Source: Sphingomonas sp. Mn802worker (GTDB lineage: Bacteria > Pseudomonadota > Alphaproteobacteria > Sphingomonadales > Sphingomonadaceae). Taken from it: a DNA stretch of 64,000 nucleotides. Made by a program: the position numbers and the translations under genes. This document shows, one piece after another, positions 1-8,975 of this stretch. Within the stretch, counting starts at the first letter, position 1; the number at the start of each line of letters is the position of its first letter. Where the stretch lies: NCBI RefSeq assembly GCF_000382485.1, contig NZ_AORY01000012.1:248001-312000 (forward strand). Direction: 5' to 3'. The notes under the pieces were generated by a model. That model saw nothing but the letters and a program-made list of their open reading frames with translations, made no database searches and was not told where the DNA came from.

Positions 1-780
1 TTGCGGCCGGCCGACCGCCTCGATCGCGTGGTGGACGCCGCCCTTGGTGATCTCCACTACCTCGGCGACTGCGGTGTCGCTCAGAGGATCGAGCGTATGG
101 GTGGCGCCAAGCTTCTCGGCCACCGCCCGCTTCTCGGGTACGGGATCGAGCGCGATGATCTTGCCCGCGCCCGCGATTTTCGCGGCATTCACCGCGGCGA
201 GGCCGATCCCGCCGCACCCCACCACGCAGACCGTTTCGCCCGGCGACACATCGGTCGCATTGAACACCGCGCCTGCGCCGGTCGTCACCGCGCAACCGAT
301 CAGTGCGGCGCGGTCGAGCGGCATGTCGCGGTCGATCGCCACGCAGGCATGCTCATGCACCAGCATCATCTCGGCATAGGCCGACAAATTTAGCATCTGC
401 TGCACCGTACCGCCGTTCGCCAGTCGCAATCGCGGCTCGTCGCGCGACGACCGCCGCGTCTCACCCGACACGCACAGGTACATGCGCCCGGTGATGCAAA
501 ATTCGCAGTGACCGCAGAACGCCGACAGGCAGGTCACGACATGATCGCCCGGCTTCACGGTGCGAACCTCCTCGCCGACCGCCTCGACCACGCCCGCCGC
601 CTCGTGGCCAGGGATGGCAGGCAGCGGGTGCGGATAGGCCCCGTCGACGAAGTGCAGGTCGGAGCGGCATACCCCGCAGGCGAGCGTGCGGATCAGCACC
701 TCGTGCGCGCGGGGCTTGGCGACGTCGACGTCCTCGATTTGGAGCGGGGACTTGGTTTCGAACAGAACGGCGGCTTTCAC
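1..780 (-). CDS. Zinc-dependent alcohol dehydrogenase (3' end off the window)
   Basis: Reads from a GTG at 778-780 leftwards past the window edge, giving the first 260 residues of a family usually about 370 long. It should oxidise an alcohol with NAD(P) using a catalytic zinc. Visible marks: catalytic-zinc cysteine in CGVCRSD (about residues 35-41), the GHEAAG motif near 60, a four-cysteine structural zinc lobe (C-x2-C-x2-C-x7-C, about 89-103) and a Rossmann glycine motif GCGGIG near 190. An AGGAGAGG ribosome site lies just upstream of the GTG. The gene starts 83 bp after the end of the acyl-CoA dehydrogenase on the same strand and is probably co-transcribed with it. Substrate is unknown; the fold and chemistry are clear. 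Confidence 0.9.
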   Translation of the reverse strand, partial: MKAAVLFETKSPLQIEDVDVAKPRAHEVLIRTLACGVCRSDLHFVDGAYPHPLPAIPGHEAAGVVEAVGEEVRTVKPGDHVVTCLSAFCGHCEFCITGRMYLCVSGETRRSSRDEPRLRLANGGTVQQMLNLSAYAEMMLVHEHACVAIDRDMPLDRAALIGCAVTTGAGAVFNATDVSPGETVCVVGCGGIGLAAVNAAKIAGAGKIIALDPVPEKRAVAEKLGATHTLDPLSDTAVAEVVEITKGGVHHAIEAVGRPQ

Positions 781-863
781 GGCTCACCCTCTCCTGTGAC
801 GCGCCGGCCTGCTACCGGTCGCAGATACGTGCCCGCGCCACATCGACGCGGGCGCTTCAAGCT

Positions 864-2171
864 TCACCGGCTGACGCCGACGTCGCCGCTTGAGAAAGCG
901 GGTGCGGCGTCGTTCGACGGGCGATCGATCTTCCACTCGGCGTATTTGCCGAACTCGTTGCGCGCGATCGAGCGAGCATGGACCTCGTCGGGGCCATCGG
1001 CCAGCCGCAAGGTACGCTGGTTCGCCCAGGCGTGCGCCAAGCCGAAATCATCCGACACGCCGGCGCCGCCGTGCGCCTGTACCGCGTCGTCAAGGATCTT
1101 GAGCGCCATGCTCGGCGCCTGCACCTTGATCATCGCGATATCGAGTTGCGCGGCCTTGTTGCCCGCCTTGTCCATCGTGTCAGCGGCCTTGAGGCACAAT
1201 AGCCGCGTCATTTCGATATCGATCCGCGCGCGCGCGATCCGTTCTTCCCACACGCTGTGATCTGCGATCCGCTTGCCGAACGCGACACGGCTGACCAGCC
1301 GCTTGGCCATCGCTTCGATCCCCGTCTCCGCGACCCCGATCGTACGCATGCAATGGTGGATGCGACCCGGCCCAAGCCGTCCCTGCGCGATCTCGAACCC
1401 GCGCCCCTCCCCCAGCAGCACGTTCTCGACCGGTACCCGCACATCGGTCAGCACGACCTCGCCGTGCCCGTGCGGTGCATGGTCGTAGCCGTAGACCGAC
1501 AACATCCGCTCGATCCTGACACCCGGCGTATCCATCGGCACGAGTATCTGGCTTTGCTGCTGATGCCGTGATCCCTCGAAGCTTGTCTTTCCCATCAGGA
1601 TCGCGATCTTGCAGCGTGGGTCGCCGACGCCCGACGACCACCATTTGCGGCCGTTGATGACGTAATGATCGCCGTCGCGCTCGATCCGCGTCTCGATGTT
1701 GGTCGCGTCGGACGATGCGACCTGCGGCTCCGTCATCAGGAAAACCGAACGGATTACGCCGTTCATCAGCGGGCGAAGCCAGCGCTCCTTATGCTCCAGC
1801 GTGCCGTAGCGGTGCAGCACTTCCATGTTGCCGGTGTCGGGCGCTGAGCAGTTGAAGCATTCGCTCGCCCAGCCGATCTTGCCCATCTCCTCGGCGCACA
1901 GCGCATATTCGAGGTTGGTCAGTTGCGTTCCCTCGAACTCGAACGTTTCGTCGACGTGGGTCTGCCCCGAATGCGGCGGCATGAAGAAATTCCAAAGCCC
2001 CGCGGCCTTGGCCTTTGCCTTCACCTCCTCGATCACCGGAATGACTTTCCAGCGCTCGCCCTGGTGCGACTGCTGGTGATATTCGTGATTGCGCGGCGCG
2101 ATCTCGGCGTCGATGAACGCCTTCACGCGGTCGCGAAAATAGGTCTCGCGCTCGCTCAGGGTGAAATCCAT
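864..2171 (-). CDS. Acyl-CoA dehydrogenase, ACAD10/11-like
   Basis: A 435-residue flavoprotein that would introduce a double bond into an acyl-CoA, passing electrons to ETF. The start chosen is the ATG at 2169-2171, where the typical N-terminus (MDFTLSERE) begins and a GGAGGG ribosome site sits 6 nt upstream; the open frame extends further but without similarity. Family marks: the [12 protein letters not shown] segment of the middle domain and a C-terminal LADGPDEVH motif, which is characteristic of the ACAD10/11-like branch and carries the acidic residues of the active site. It is divergent from the double TetR regulator, with an operator-like inverted repeat between them, and the alcohol dehydrogenase follows it. 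Chain length and substrate cannot be read from sequence. Confidence 0.92.
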   Translation of the reverse strand: MDFTLSERETYFRDRVKAFIDAEIAPRNHEYHQQSHQGERWKVIPVIEEVKAKAKAAGLWNFFMPPHSGQTHVDETFEFEGTQLTNLEYALCAEEMGKIGWASECFNCSAPDTGNMEVLHRYGTLEHKERWLRPLMNGVIRSVFLMTEPQVASSDATNIETRIERDGDHYVINGRKWWSSGVGDPRCKIAILMGKTSFEGSRHQQQSQILVPMDTPGVRIERMLSVYGYDHAPHGHGEVVLTDVRVPVENVLLGEGRGFEIAQGRLGPGRIHHCMRTIGVAETGIEAMAKRLVSRVAFGKRIADHSVWEERIARARIDIEMTRLLCLKAADTMDKAGNKAAQLDIAMIKVQAPSMALKILDDAVQAHGGAGVSDDFGLAHAWANQRTLRLADGPDEVHARSIARNEFGKYAEWKIDRPSNDAAPAFSSGDVGVSR

Positions 2172-2210
2172 CTTGTCCCTCCGCCTGTCTGCCGTTTGAC
2201 GCGGGCTTAG

Positions 2211-2230
2211 GCCATACCGTTTGTTCGGTA
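2211..2230. promoter_or_regulatory. Operator-like inverted repeat (site A) between acyl-CoA dehydrogenase and double TetR gene
   Basis: Positions 2215-2230 read TACCGTTTGTTCGGTA, with 5-bp inverted arms TACCG/CGGTA. It lies 40 bp upstream of the acyl-CoA dehydrogenase start and 98 bp upstream of the TetR-type gene. The 20-mer 2211-2230 matches the reverse complement of 11426-11445 at 17 of 20 positions by eye, and its TACCGTTTG core recurs exactly (reverse strand) at 10155-10163. Binding by the adjacent TetR-type protein is an inference. Confidence 0.6.
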
Positions 2231-2328
2231 AAGCGCCGCGACCATCTAATCGCACCTGCGTAGGCTTCGCTGGCGCGCGCGTGCACAAAGGGACTGGTTC
2301 TTCGAAAAGCTTTTGCTACAGTCCGACG

Positions 2329-3558
2329 ATGGGGGACACCCGAGCAGACGAAGCCACCAGCACACGGCGTTTCCGCGAGAAGCGCGACGCGATCCTGGCC
2401 GCCGCCGCCGAGGCGATCAACGAGCAAAGCGCGAAGGGCATGACCTTCGCCGATGTCGCGCGACGCGTCGGGCTGAACACGACCAGCGTGACCTACTATT
2501 TCAAGCGCAAGGAGGACCTCGCCGCCGCCGCGTTCGAACATACGCTCGACTATCTGTTGCGGATGCTCGACGAGGCGACGGAGGCCGACACGCCTGCCGA
2601 GCGGATTGAGGCGTACCTGAAACTTAACATGGCCCGGCTTGCGCGGATCGAACGCGGCGAGGAGAAGCCGTTCGCCGTCCTTTCCGACCTGCGCGCGACC
2701 GAGGACCCGGTGCGCACAAGATTGATGGCGGGATGGCGTGAGGTGTTCAGGCGCACGCGCGCGCTCTGGGGCCAGCCGACCGGGCGCACGCACACCGATC
2801 TGGCAAGCGCCCGCGCACATGTCCTGCTGGAAAACACGTTCTGGATGCCGGTGTGGTTGCCGCGTTACGACGTCGACCAATGGCCGCGCGCGTGCGATCG
2901 CCTGATCGACATCTTTCGCCACGGCGTCGCCGTACCCGCCGCGCAATGGACGCCGCGTCCGGTTGCGCTCGGTCACGACGATCCGATGCCCGGGCGCGAG
3001 GCGTTCCTGCTCGCGGCGACGCGCCTGATCAACGAACTCGGCTACCGCGGGGCCAGCGTGCAGCGGATCGCGTCGGAGCTGAACGTGACCAAGGGCAGCT
3101 TCTACCATCACCTAGACGCGAAGGACGATCTGGTCGCGGCCTGCTATCGCCGCAGTTTCGATACGATCGCCGCGGCGCAGCGCCAGGCCGACGAGCGCGG
3201 CGGGACGCAATGGCAGCGCCTGTGCGACACGGTTGCGGGCTTACTCGACGTCCAATTCTCCGAGCACGGCTCGCTGTTGCGGACGACCGCGTTGAGCGGC
3301 CTGCCCTATGACACGCGCGACGCGATGGTGGAACGCTCCAACCGAATCGCACGCCGGTTCGCGGGCACGATCTCTGACGGGATGACCGAGGGCACGATCC
3401 GCTCGGTCGACAGCCTGATCGCCGCGCAGGCGACGATGGCCTTGCTCAACGCAGCCTTCGACATGCGCAAATGGGCGTGGTCGATGCCGCGCGACCGGGC
3501 GATCGCCTTCTATGCGTCGACGCTGATGTTCGGCATGTTCGACGACCGCGTGCTGTAG
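2329..3558 (+). CDS. Tandem (two-unit) TetR-family transcriptional regulator
   Basis: A 409-residue protein, twice the usual TetR length. Two separate TetR-type DNA-binding domains are visible: the first at about residues 15-65 (TFADVARRVGLNTTSVTYYF) and the second at about 218-270 (SVQRIASELNVTKGSFYHHL), each followed by a helical ligand-domain-like stretch. It would bind DNA as a repressor, probably released by an acyl-CoA or related metabolite. Start is the ATG at 2329; upstream in-frame codons lack similarity. It faces the acyl-CoA dehydrogenase and shares with it the inverted repeat at 2215-2230. A single polypeptide with two units could act as a built-in dimer; this is inference. Confidence 0.88.
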   Translation: MGDTRADEATSTRRFREKRDAILAAAAEAINEQSAKGMTFADVARRVGLNTTSVTYYFKRKEDLAAAAFEHTLDYLLRMLDEATEADTPAERIEAYLKLNMARLARIERGEEKPFAVLSDLRATEDPVRTRLMAGWREVFRRTRALWGQPTGRTHTDLASARAHVLLENTFWMPVWLPRYDVDQWPRACDRLIDIFRHGVAVPAAQWTPRPVALGHDDPMPGREAFLLAATRLINELGYRGASVQRIASELNVTKGSFYHHLDAKDDLVAACYRRSFDTIAAAQRQADERGGTQWQRLCDTVAGLLDVQFSEHGSLLRTTALSGLPYDTRDAMVERSNRIARRFAGTISDGMTEGTIRSVDSLIAAQATMALLNAAFDMRKWAWSMPRDRAIAFYASTLMFGMFDDRVL

Positions 3559-3598
3559 CGGCCACCCGAAGCCTTGCACCACCATTGCACGATCCGCT

Positions 3599-4438
3599 TC
3601 AGACGAGCGGACCCAGCACCTTTTGTCGGACCCGCAGCGCGATCTGATTGAGCGGACCCCGGCGTCGCGCGAAATCACGCACCGAACAGCCGAGAAACAG
3701 GTGGCTGTCGCGCAGGAAGTGCGAACGATCGTAATAGCCGCTCGCCTTCAATGCCGCCGGGCCGCGATCGGGATCGATCAGCATCGCGGTCAACGCCCGC
3801 ACGAACCGCGTCCGGCGCAGCATCAGCTTGGGGGTGAACCCGAACGATTGCCGCGTCATGGTTGCAAGCGAACGCGGGCTGGTGTCCAGCATGTCGGCGA
3901 TCACATCGATCCGCGTCTCACGACCTTCCTCGAGTATCGCGAAGAGCTTGCCAATGCGCGGGTCGACCGGCGGTCGCCGGTGCAGGCGCGCCTCAAGCCA
4001 GCGCTCGAACACCACATCGGGGCGGTCGCTATGTTCCAGCGCATCGTGCAGTTGCGCAGCACCGCTGTCGAGCTGGGACAGCGCCGCGACGCGGTTGGAA
4101 TAGCGCGACACGTTGCCGCCGAACAATTGTGCCCAGCCAAGCGGCTTCAAACCGACGCCGACCATCGTGCCGCCCTGTGCCGACAGATGCCCGGCGCAAC
4201 TGGTCGGGCCGACGAACGCCGCGCCCGGCATCGGATCGAACGTCCGCGCACCCATTCGAAGCGACCAGGCCGGCGTTTCATGCAACGTGACCTGGATCGA
4301 CGCCACGCCGGGCAGGAAGACGTCCTGCAGCGTCAGGCCGGGCGGCAGCGCCGCGTGATATAGATGATAGCCGGTGACGAACGGCGACAATGCCGCGCTT
4401 GGTCGCCAATATTGAACCGGTAGAACTGCTTCGCTCAT
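3599..4438 (-). CDS. AraC-family transcriptional regulator
   Basis: 279 residues. The C-terminal third carries an AraC-type double helix-turn-helix (about 165-265): IDVIADMLDTSPRSLATMTR, the FGFTPKLMLRRTRF linker and a second helix pair ending in SGYYDRSHFLRD, the usual signature around the second recognition helix. The N-terminal half (with GAAFVGPTSC and GLKPLGWAQLFGG) resembles the DUF6597-like sensory domain of AraC proteins in actinobacteria and proteobacteria. It converges with the double TetR gene and lies downstream of the MFS transporter on the same strand, 88 bp apart, so control of that transporter is plausible but unproven. Effector unknown. Confidence 0.88.
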   Translation of the reverse strand: MSEAVLPVQYWRPSAALSPFVTGYHLYHAALPPGLTLQDVFLPGVASIQVTLHETPAWSLRMGARTFDPMPGAAFVGPTSCAGHLSAQGGTMVGVGLKPLGWAQLFGGNVSRYSNRVAALSQLDSGAAQLHDALEHSDRPDVVFERWLEARLHRRPPVDPRIGKLFAILEEGRETRIDVIADMLDTSPRSLATMTRQSFGFTPKLMLRRTRFVRALTAMLIDPDRGPAALKASGYYDRSHFLRDSHLFLGCSVRDFARRRGPLNQIALRVRQKVLGPLV

Positions 4439-4526
4439 CGCAACCGCCCCCCAGCAGTGATGAACTGGTCTGCTATCATGACCTTTTCAGAAATGAAATA
4501 AGCGATTGGAGGCGATCTTGGTCACT

Positions 4527-5816
4527 TCATGTCGGCTGCCGCTTCAGGAGCACTCCTGCGCGCCAATAGGCGAGGATCGCGACGGGCGTCAGCAAGGCGA
4601 CGGACAACATCGCCCAACGCAGTGACTGCGCACCATAGGCCGGAGCAAGCATGTCGCTCACCCGCCCGACAAGGAAGGGACCCAATCCAAGCCCGACCAG
4701 ATTAATCACCAACAACGTCAACGCAGCCCAGACGCTACGCAACCGGATCGGCGCAAGGTGCTGGATCAGCGCAAAGGATGGGCCCAGATAGGCGCCCGCA
4801 AACAACGCCGCAATGAAGTAGCTGGCGAGCGCCAGGCGGGGATCGTCGACGAAGTAGAAACCGACCGCGAACGGAAATGCGACCACCTTGAACGCAGCCA
4901 CCACCCAGCTCTGCGCGTGGAGACCATATCGCTTCGCCGCGCGGTCCGCGGCCACACCGCCGAGCAACGCGGAGGTCGACCCGATGATCGCGGCGGGCAG
5001 CGCGACGTATCGCGATACGTCGAGCATCGACATGCCGAGCGATCGCTGCATGTAGCTCGGCCCCCATCCCGTCAGCGCATATCCGATCAACGAGGTAAGC
5101 GTCACCGCCACCACGAGGTGGAGCGCGGCGCGGTCGCGCCACATCGCAGCGGTCCCCTCCCACAGTGACGGCATCGCAGCCGGCGCGTCCATCGCACGTT
5201 GCGCATCGGACAGGCCGCGGCGCGGCTCGGCGAGGAACAGCCAGACGACGAACGCGAGGATGACACCGGGCAAGCCGACGACCATCATGGCCACGCGCCA
5301 ATTATACGCGTGTGCGACGATGCCGCCGATCATCATGCCCAAACCGCCGCCCAGCAGCACGCCGAGCGAGTAGATCGCCATCGCCGAAGCCCGTTTCTCC
5401 GGCGGGTACAGATCGGCGATGATCGAATGGCTCGGCGGCCCGGCACCCGCCTCGCCGACGCCGACGCCGATACGCGCGAACATCAACTGCGTGAAATTCT
5501 GCGCCATACCGGACAGCGCAGTCATGACGCTCCATATGCCCAGGCTCACGGCGATGATGCGGCGGCGACTGGTGCGATCCGCCAGTCGTGCGATCGGGAT
5601 GCCGAGCGTTGCGTAGAAGATCGCAAACACCAGCCCCGACAATAATCCAAGCTGCGTGTCAGACAGCTTCAAGTCGAGCTTGATCGCCTCCAGCAGAATG
5701 GCAAGTATCTGCCGGTCCATGAAACTGAAGAAGTATGTCAGCGTTAGCAGCGCGAGGGTAACACCGCGTCGCTTCAATGCCAGCGTATCTGCGATCTCGG
5801 GCCGATTCAGTTCCAC
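4527..5816 (-). CDS. MFS transporter, spinster-like
   Basis: 429 residues with about twelve hydrophobic segments, an inner-membrane carrier. The N-terminus reads TYFFSFMDRQILAILLE, typical of the spinster/hexuronate-type branch common in sphingomonads, and the loop after TM2 holds the MFS motif A variant GIPIARLADRTSRRR. The start is GTG at 5814-5816, with GGGGAG about 7 nt upstream. It lies between the AraC regulator and the TonB-dependent receptor, both on the same strand. Substrate is not determinable; context suggests an organic acid, aromatic or terpenoid-type compound of the island's pathway. Confidence 0.88.
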   Translation of the reverse strand: MELNRPEIADTLALKRRGVTLALLTLTYFFSFMDRQILAILLEAIKLDLKLSDTQLGLLSGLVFAIFYATLGIPIARLADRTSRRRIIAVSLGIWSVMTALSGMAQNFTQLMFARIGVGVGEAGAGPPSHSIIADLYPPEKRASAMAIYSLGVLLGGGLGMMIGGIVAHAYNWRVAMMVVGLPGVILAFVVWLFLAEPRRGLSDAQRAMDAPAAMPSLWEGTAAMWRDRAALHLVVAVTLTSLIGYALTGWGPSYMQRSLGMSMLDVSRYVALPAAIIGSTSALLGGVAADRAAKRYGLHAQSWVVAAFKVVAFPFAVGFYFVDDPRLALASYFIAALFAGAYLGPSFALIQHLAPIRLRSVWAALTLLVINLVGLGLGPFLVGRVSDMLAPAYGAQSLRWAMLSVALLTPVAILAYWRAGVLLKRQPT

Positions 5817-5940
5817 CGCGCTGCTCCCCGTCCATCTGTCAGCAGGCTAGCGGGTCAGGTCACATCGATCCAGTAACGAAGCCGGATGAAACGAATAAAT
5901 ACAATCACATAGGATATGCTCGTCTCATCATGCGCCAACT

Positions 5941-5979
5941 CAAAAGGGCGCCGTGCAGGACCTGCACGACGCACCCTTT
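5941..5979 (-). terminator. Intrinsic terminator of the TonB-dependent receptor gene
   Basis: On the minus strand a GC-rich hairpin (5946-5976, nested arms GGG.GCG..GTGCAG and CTGCAC..CGC.CC) is followed directly by TTTTG. It starts 20 bp after the receptor stop codon, the expected position for a Rho-independent terminator. Confidence 0.75.
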
Positions 5980-5998
5980 GCAGAGATTAGCCGGCGCG

Positions 5999-8839
5999 TT
6001 AGAAGCGGCCGCGTAACGTCACACCATATGTTCTCGGCTCGGCAAGAAACTGGGAGAACAACTGCCGCCCGCCGGGATAGACCGGGTCCTGGAAGCTCGC
6101 CGTGCTCGCCCCCTGCTGGAACGGTGAATTGAAGGCGACCTGCGCATAATTCTTGTTGAGCAGGTTCTGCGCCCACAATTCGATCGATATCCGCTGCTTG
6201 GGTGCGCGCACACCGACGCGTGCGTTGACCAGCGCGAACCCATCCTGCTCCTTTTGCGGGAAGAGGTCGGACCCGGTGTTATAATCGCTGCTAAGGCGCG
6301 TATCGCCGTAGAATAGCATCGACCACCCGCTGCTGCCGATCTCGGGTGTCCAGGCGGCCGACGCGGTCACGACCACTTGCGGCGCGTTCGACAGATTGTC
6401 GCCGGGCAGCTTGCGCAGCGCCGGGTTCAGCGGAGCGCCGCTGTTCGACCCGACCAGATTGTCGCGATACTTGGTGTCGGCATAGGTCAGGCCCGCGGTG
6501 AAGCGGAAGTCGCGTGCCGGCACCAGCGTGGCCTCGAGTTCGACGCCTTGCGATACGACGCCGTATCCGACGTTGTCACGCGCGCAGGCTCCGGTCGACG
6601 CGGCCGCCGCGTTGTAATTTGATGCGCCGGTGAAGATGTTCTGATCGCGGTCTCCCCCGTTCAGGCTGCTCGAACAACCGTTGACGTTCTGCACGATGAA
6701 GACGGTGCCGTCGAAGGTGTTGAGCTGGAAGCTGCTAAACTCCTGCCGGAACCCGGCGATCGACAGCGAGAACGGACCGGTCGCGTATTTGGCGCCGATC
6801 TCATAGGCGTTGACCTTCTCCGGATCGAACTGAAGGTTGCTGACCAGCGCCTGCGCGCCGCCAAGCGAGGCGAAGGTCGTCGTGATCTGCCCGTTCGACA
6901 CCTGCAACGGCGCCTTGAGTGCGGAGCGATCAAAGTTGAAGCCACCCGCCTTGTAGCCGCGCGAATAGCTGCCGTAGATCAGCAGGTCGTCGATCGGTTT
7001 CCATGACAGGATCGCAGTGCCGGTCAGCTGGTCTTCCGAGCGACGATCGCGGATGCTGACGCCGTTCAGCTCCGCAGTCGAATTGCCCTGGCAGCCTAGC
7101 CCGATCAGCGCCTGCGCCAGCGCACGTCTGGTCGCAAGCGCCGGCGTTGCTGCGATCTGCGCTGCGGTGATGTTCGCCTCGTCGGTCAACGTCTGCTGCA
7201 AGGCGACGCAGCCGGTGTTATCGTTGCCGAAAGTGGCGGCGAAGCGTTTCCGCTCGGTCGTGTAGCGCAGGCCAAGCGTCAGATCGATATTCGAGGTGAC
7301 GTGGATGATGTTGTGCGTGAACGCCGCGAAGCTGTTCATGTTCTGGCGATAGCGATCGACCGTCGATCCGCGATCGTTGATTCCATCGAGCGTGACGAAG
7401 CCGTTGGCGACGTCCGCGCCGCCAACCGCCGCCAGTGTCGCCGGTCCGACGCCCGGCGCGACGCATCCTGTGCTGTTGGGCGCGTAGAGTGCGGCCAAGC
7501 CACCGCCCGAGATGATGCGACACGTCGCAAAACGACCGTATTGCGAGCCGAAGCGCAGGTTGCTGCGGCCGCTGAACTTTTCATCGATGTAGAATCCGCC
7601 GATCAGCCAGTCGAGCCGGTCGTTGAACAGGCTGCCGTTCAGCCGCACTTCCTGCGTGAAGGTCTTGAACCCACGCCGGTTGTTGCCGTCGGGAGCGTTG
7701 TAGAGGATGTCGACGGTGCCATAATCGGTGTCGCTACCCTGCGCATTGTAATAATCGCGATAGGCGGTGATCGACGTGAGATTCGTATCACCGAACTTCC
7801 AGTCGAGTTGCCCCGAAAAGCCATAATCCTGTGTCGTGCCAGCGTAGCTGCGCCCGCGGGAGACCGAGACGTTCCTGCTATACCCCTGGTTGAGCGCGCC
7901 GAGATTCTGGCCCAGGTCGCGCAACACGTTGACGATGTTGTTGCCGGTCGAAAGCCCGGTCGTCAGCGGTGTCGCGGGATTGTTGAGATTGCCGATATAC
8001 GGGTTGACGGTACGATCGACGTAAGTCGCGGCGCAACAGGCCTCCTTACGCTTGGTGTAATCGCCGATCAGTCGAAGCGAGATGTCGCTGGTCGGCTCGA
8101 ACAGCAATTGTCCACGGATGAAATAGCGATCGCGATCGTTGATACGCGTGCCGTTGGTTCGATCACGGTAGAAACCGTCCCGGGTCACATAAACACCGTC
8201 GAGGCGTGCGGCGAGCTTGTCACCCGCGATCGGTCCGGTCACACCCCCGGCCAAGCGCACAAAATTATAATTGCCGTACGTCGCCTCGCCATTCGCGCCA
8301 AAGGTGAAGGCCGGCTTGACGCTGACGATGCTGATCAGGCCGGCGGATGAGTTACGCCCGCCGAGCGTGCCTTGCGGCCCGCGCAGCACCTCAATCCGGT
8401 CGATCTCGCCCAGTTCGTTGAGGCCGATACCGGCGCGGGATCGATAGACACCATCCACGAATACCACCACCGAGCTTTCCAGCCCCGGATTGTCGCCGAC
8501 CGTTCCGATGCCGCGGATGCGTGGCGAGCCATTGGCCTCCGATCCGGTCGACGAGACGAGCAGCGATGGCGCGAGCTGATTGAGCTGGCGAATGTCGTTC
8601 GCGCCGGACAAGGCCAGGCTGTCGGCGTTCACCGCCGAGATCGCGACCGGCACGTCGGCGAGCGCCTGCGCGCGCCCCTGCGCAGTGACGACGATGTCGG
8701 CAGGGGTGGAATCGACATTGTCGGTGGTCTGCACCGGCGCTGCCTCCGCCGCCCCGGCAGGGGTGGTCTGGGCGCCCGCCTGTCCCGCCACGACAATGGC
8801 GGCAGCCGCGCACGCCGACAAAAGCACATGCTTCGTCAT
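5999..8839 (-). CDS. TonB-dependent outer-membrane receptor
   Basis: 946 residues, exported by a signal peptide of about 23 residues (MTKHVLLSACAAAAIVVAGQ, cleaved after AGA). A TonB-box-like segment DIVVTAQ lies near residue 48, followed by a plug domain (about 60-175, with PRIRGIGT and the LRGPQGTLGGRNSSAG end) and a large beta-barrel that finishes in the expected terminal phenylalanine (LRGRF). It would take up a scarce or bulky ligand with energy from the TonB-ExbBD complex encoded at 18.9-21.5 kb. An operator-like site lies 34 bp upstream of the ATG and a terminator follows the stop. Such receptors in sphingomonads often serve hydrophobic carbon sources rather than siderophores; the ligand here is unknown. 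Confidence 0.93.
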   Translation of the reverse strand: MTKHVLLSACAAAAIVVAGQAGAQTTPAGAAEAAPVQTTDNVDSTPADIVVTAQGRAQALADVPVAISAVNADSLALSGANDIRQLNQLAPSLLVSSTGSEANGSPRIRGIGTVGDNPGLESSVVVFVDGVYRSRAGIGLNELGEIDRIEVLRGPQGTLGGRNSSAGLISIVSVKPAFTFGANGEATYGNYNFVRLAGGVTGPIAGDKLAARLDGVYVTRDGFYRDRTNGTRINDRDRYFIRGQLLFEPTSDISLRLIGDYTKRKEACCAATYVDRTVNPYIGNLNNPATPLTTGLSTGNNIVNVLRDLGQNLGALNQGYSRNVSVSRGRSYAGTTQDYGFSGQLDWKFGDTNLTSITAYRDYYNAQGSDTDYGTVDILYNAPDGNNRRGFKTFTQEVRLNGSLFNDRLDWLIGGFYIDEKFSGRSNLRFGSQYGRFATCRIISGGGLAALYAPNSTGCVAPGVGPATLAAVGGADVANGFVTLDGINDRGSTVDRYRQNMNSFAAFTHNIIHVTSNIDLTLGLRYTTERKRFAATFGNDNTGCVALQQTLTDEANITAAQIAATPALATRRALAQALIGLGCQGNSTAELNGVSIRDRRSEDQLTGTAILSWKPIDDLLIYGSYSRGYKAGGFNFDRSALKAPLQVSNGQITTTFASLGGAQALVSNLQFDPEKVNAYEIGAKYATGPFSLSIAGFRQEFSSFQLNTFDGTVFIVQNVNGCSSSLNGGDRDQNIFTGASNYNAAAASTGACARDNVGYGVVSQGVELEATLVPARDFRFTAGLTYADTKYRDNLVGSNSGAPLNPALRKLPGDNLSNAPQVVVTASAAWTPEIGSSGWSMLFYGDTRLSSDYNTGSDLFPQKEQDGFALVNARVGVRAPKQRISIELWAQNLLNKNYAQVAFNSPFQQGASTASFQDPVYPGGRQLFSQFLAEPRTYGVTLRGRF

Positions 8840-8872
8840 CTGATCCTCTCCCGTCGGTCAGCACTATTGCGC

Positions 8873-8889
8873 GCCGTACCGTACATTCG
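8873..8889. promoter_or_regulatory. Operator-like site (site B) upstream of the TonB-dependent receptor
   Basis: Positions 8873-8889 read GCCGTACCGTACATTCG and match site A (2211-2227) at 13 of 17 positions by eye. Another TACCGT occurs at 8935-8940 and a GTACCG at 8951-8956 in the same intergenic region. Weaker than sites A, D and E. Confidence 0.35.
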
Positions 8890-8975
8890 AGTAGATCGGA
8901 TTCGGTCGGTCAGATCAAGTCAGTGTAACTGCTCTACCGTAACAAATTGCGTACCGATTGCTTGATCCAGGCGAA

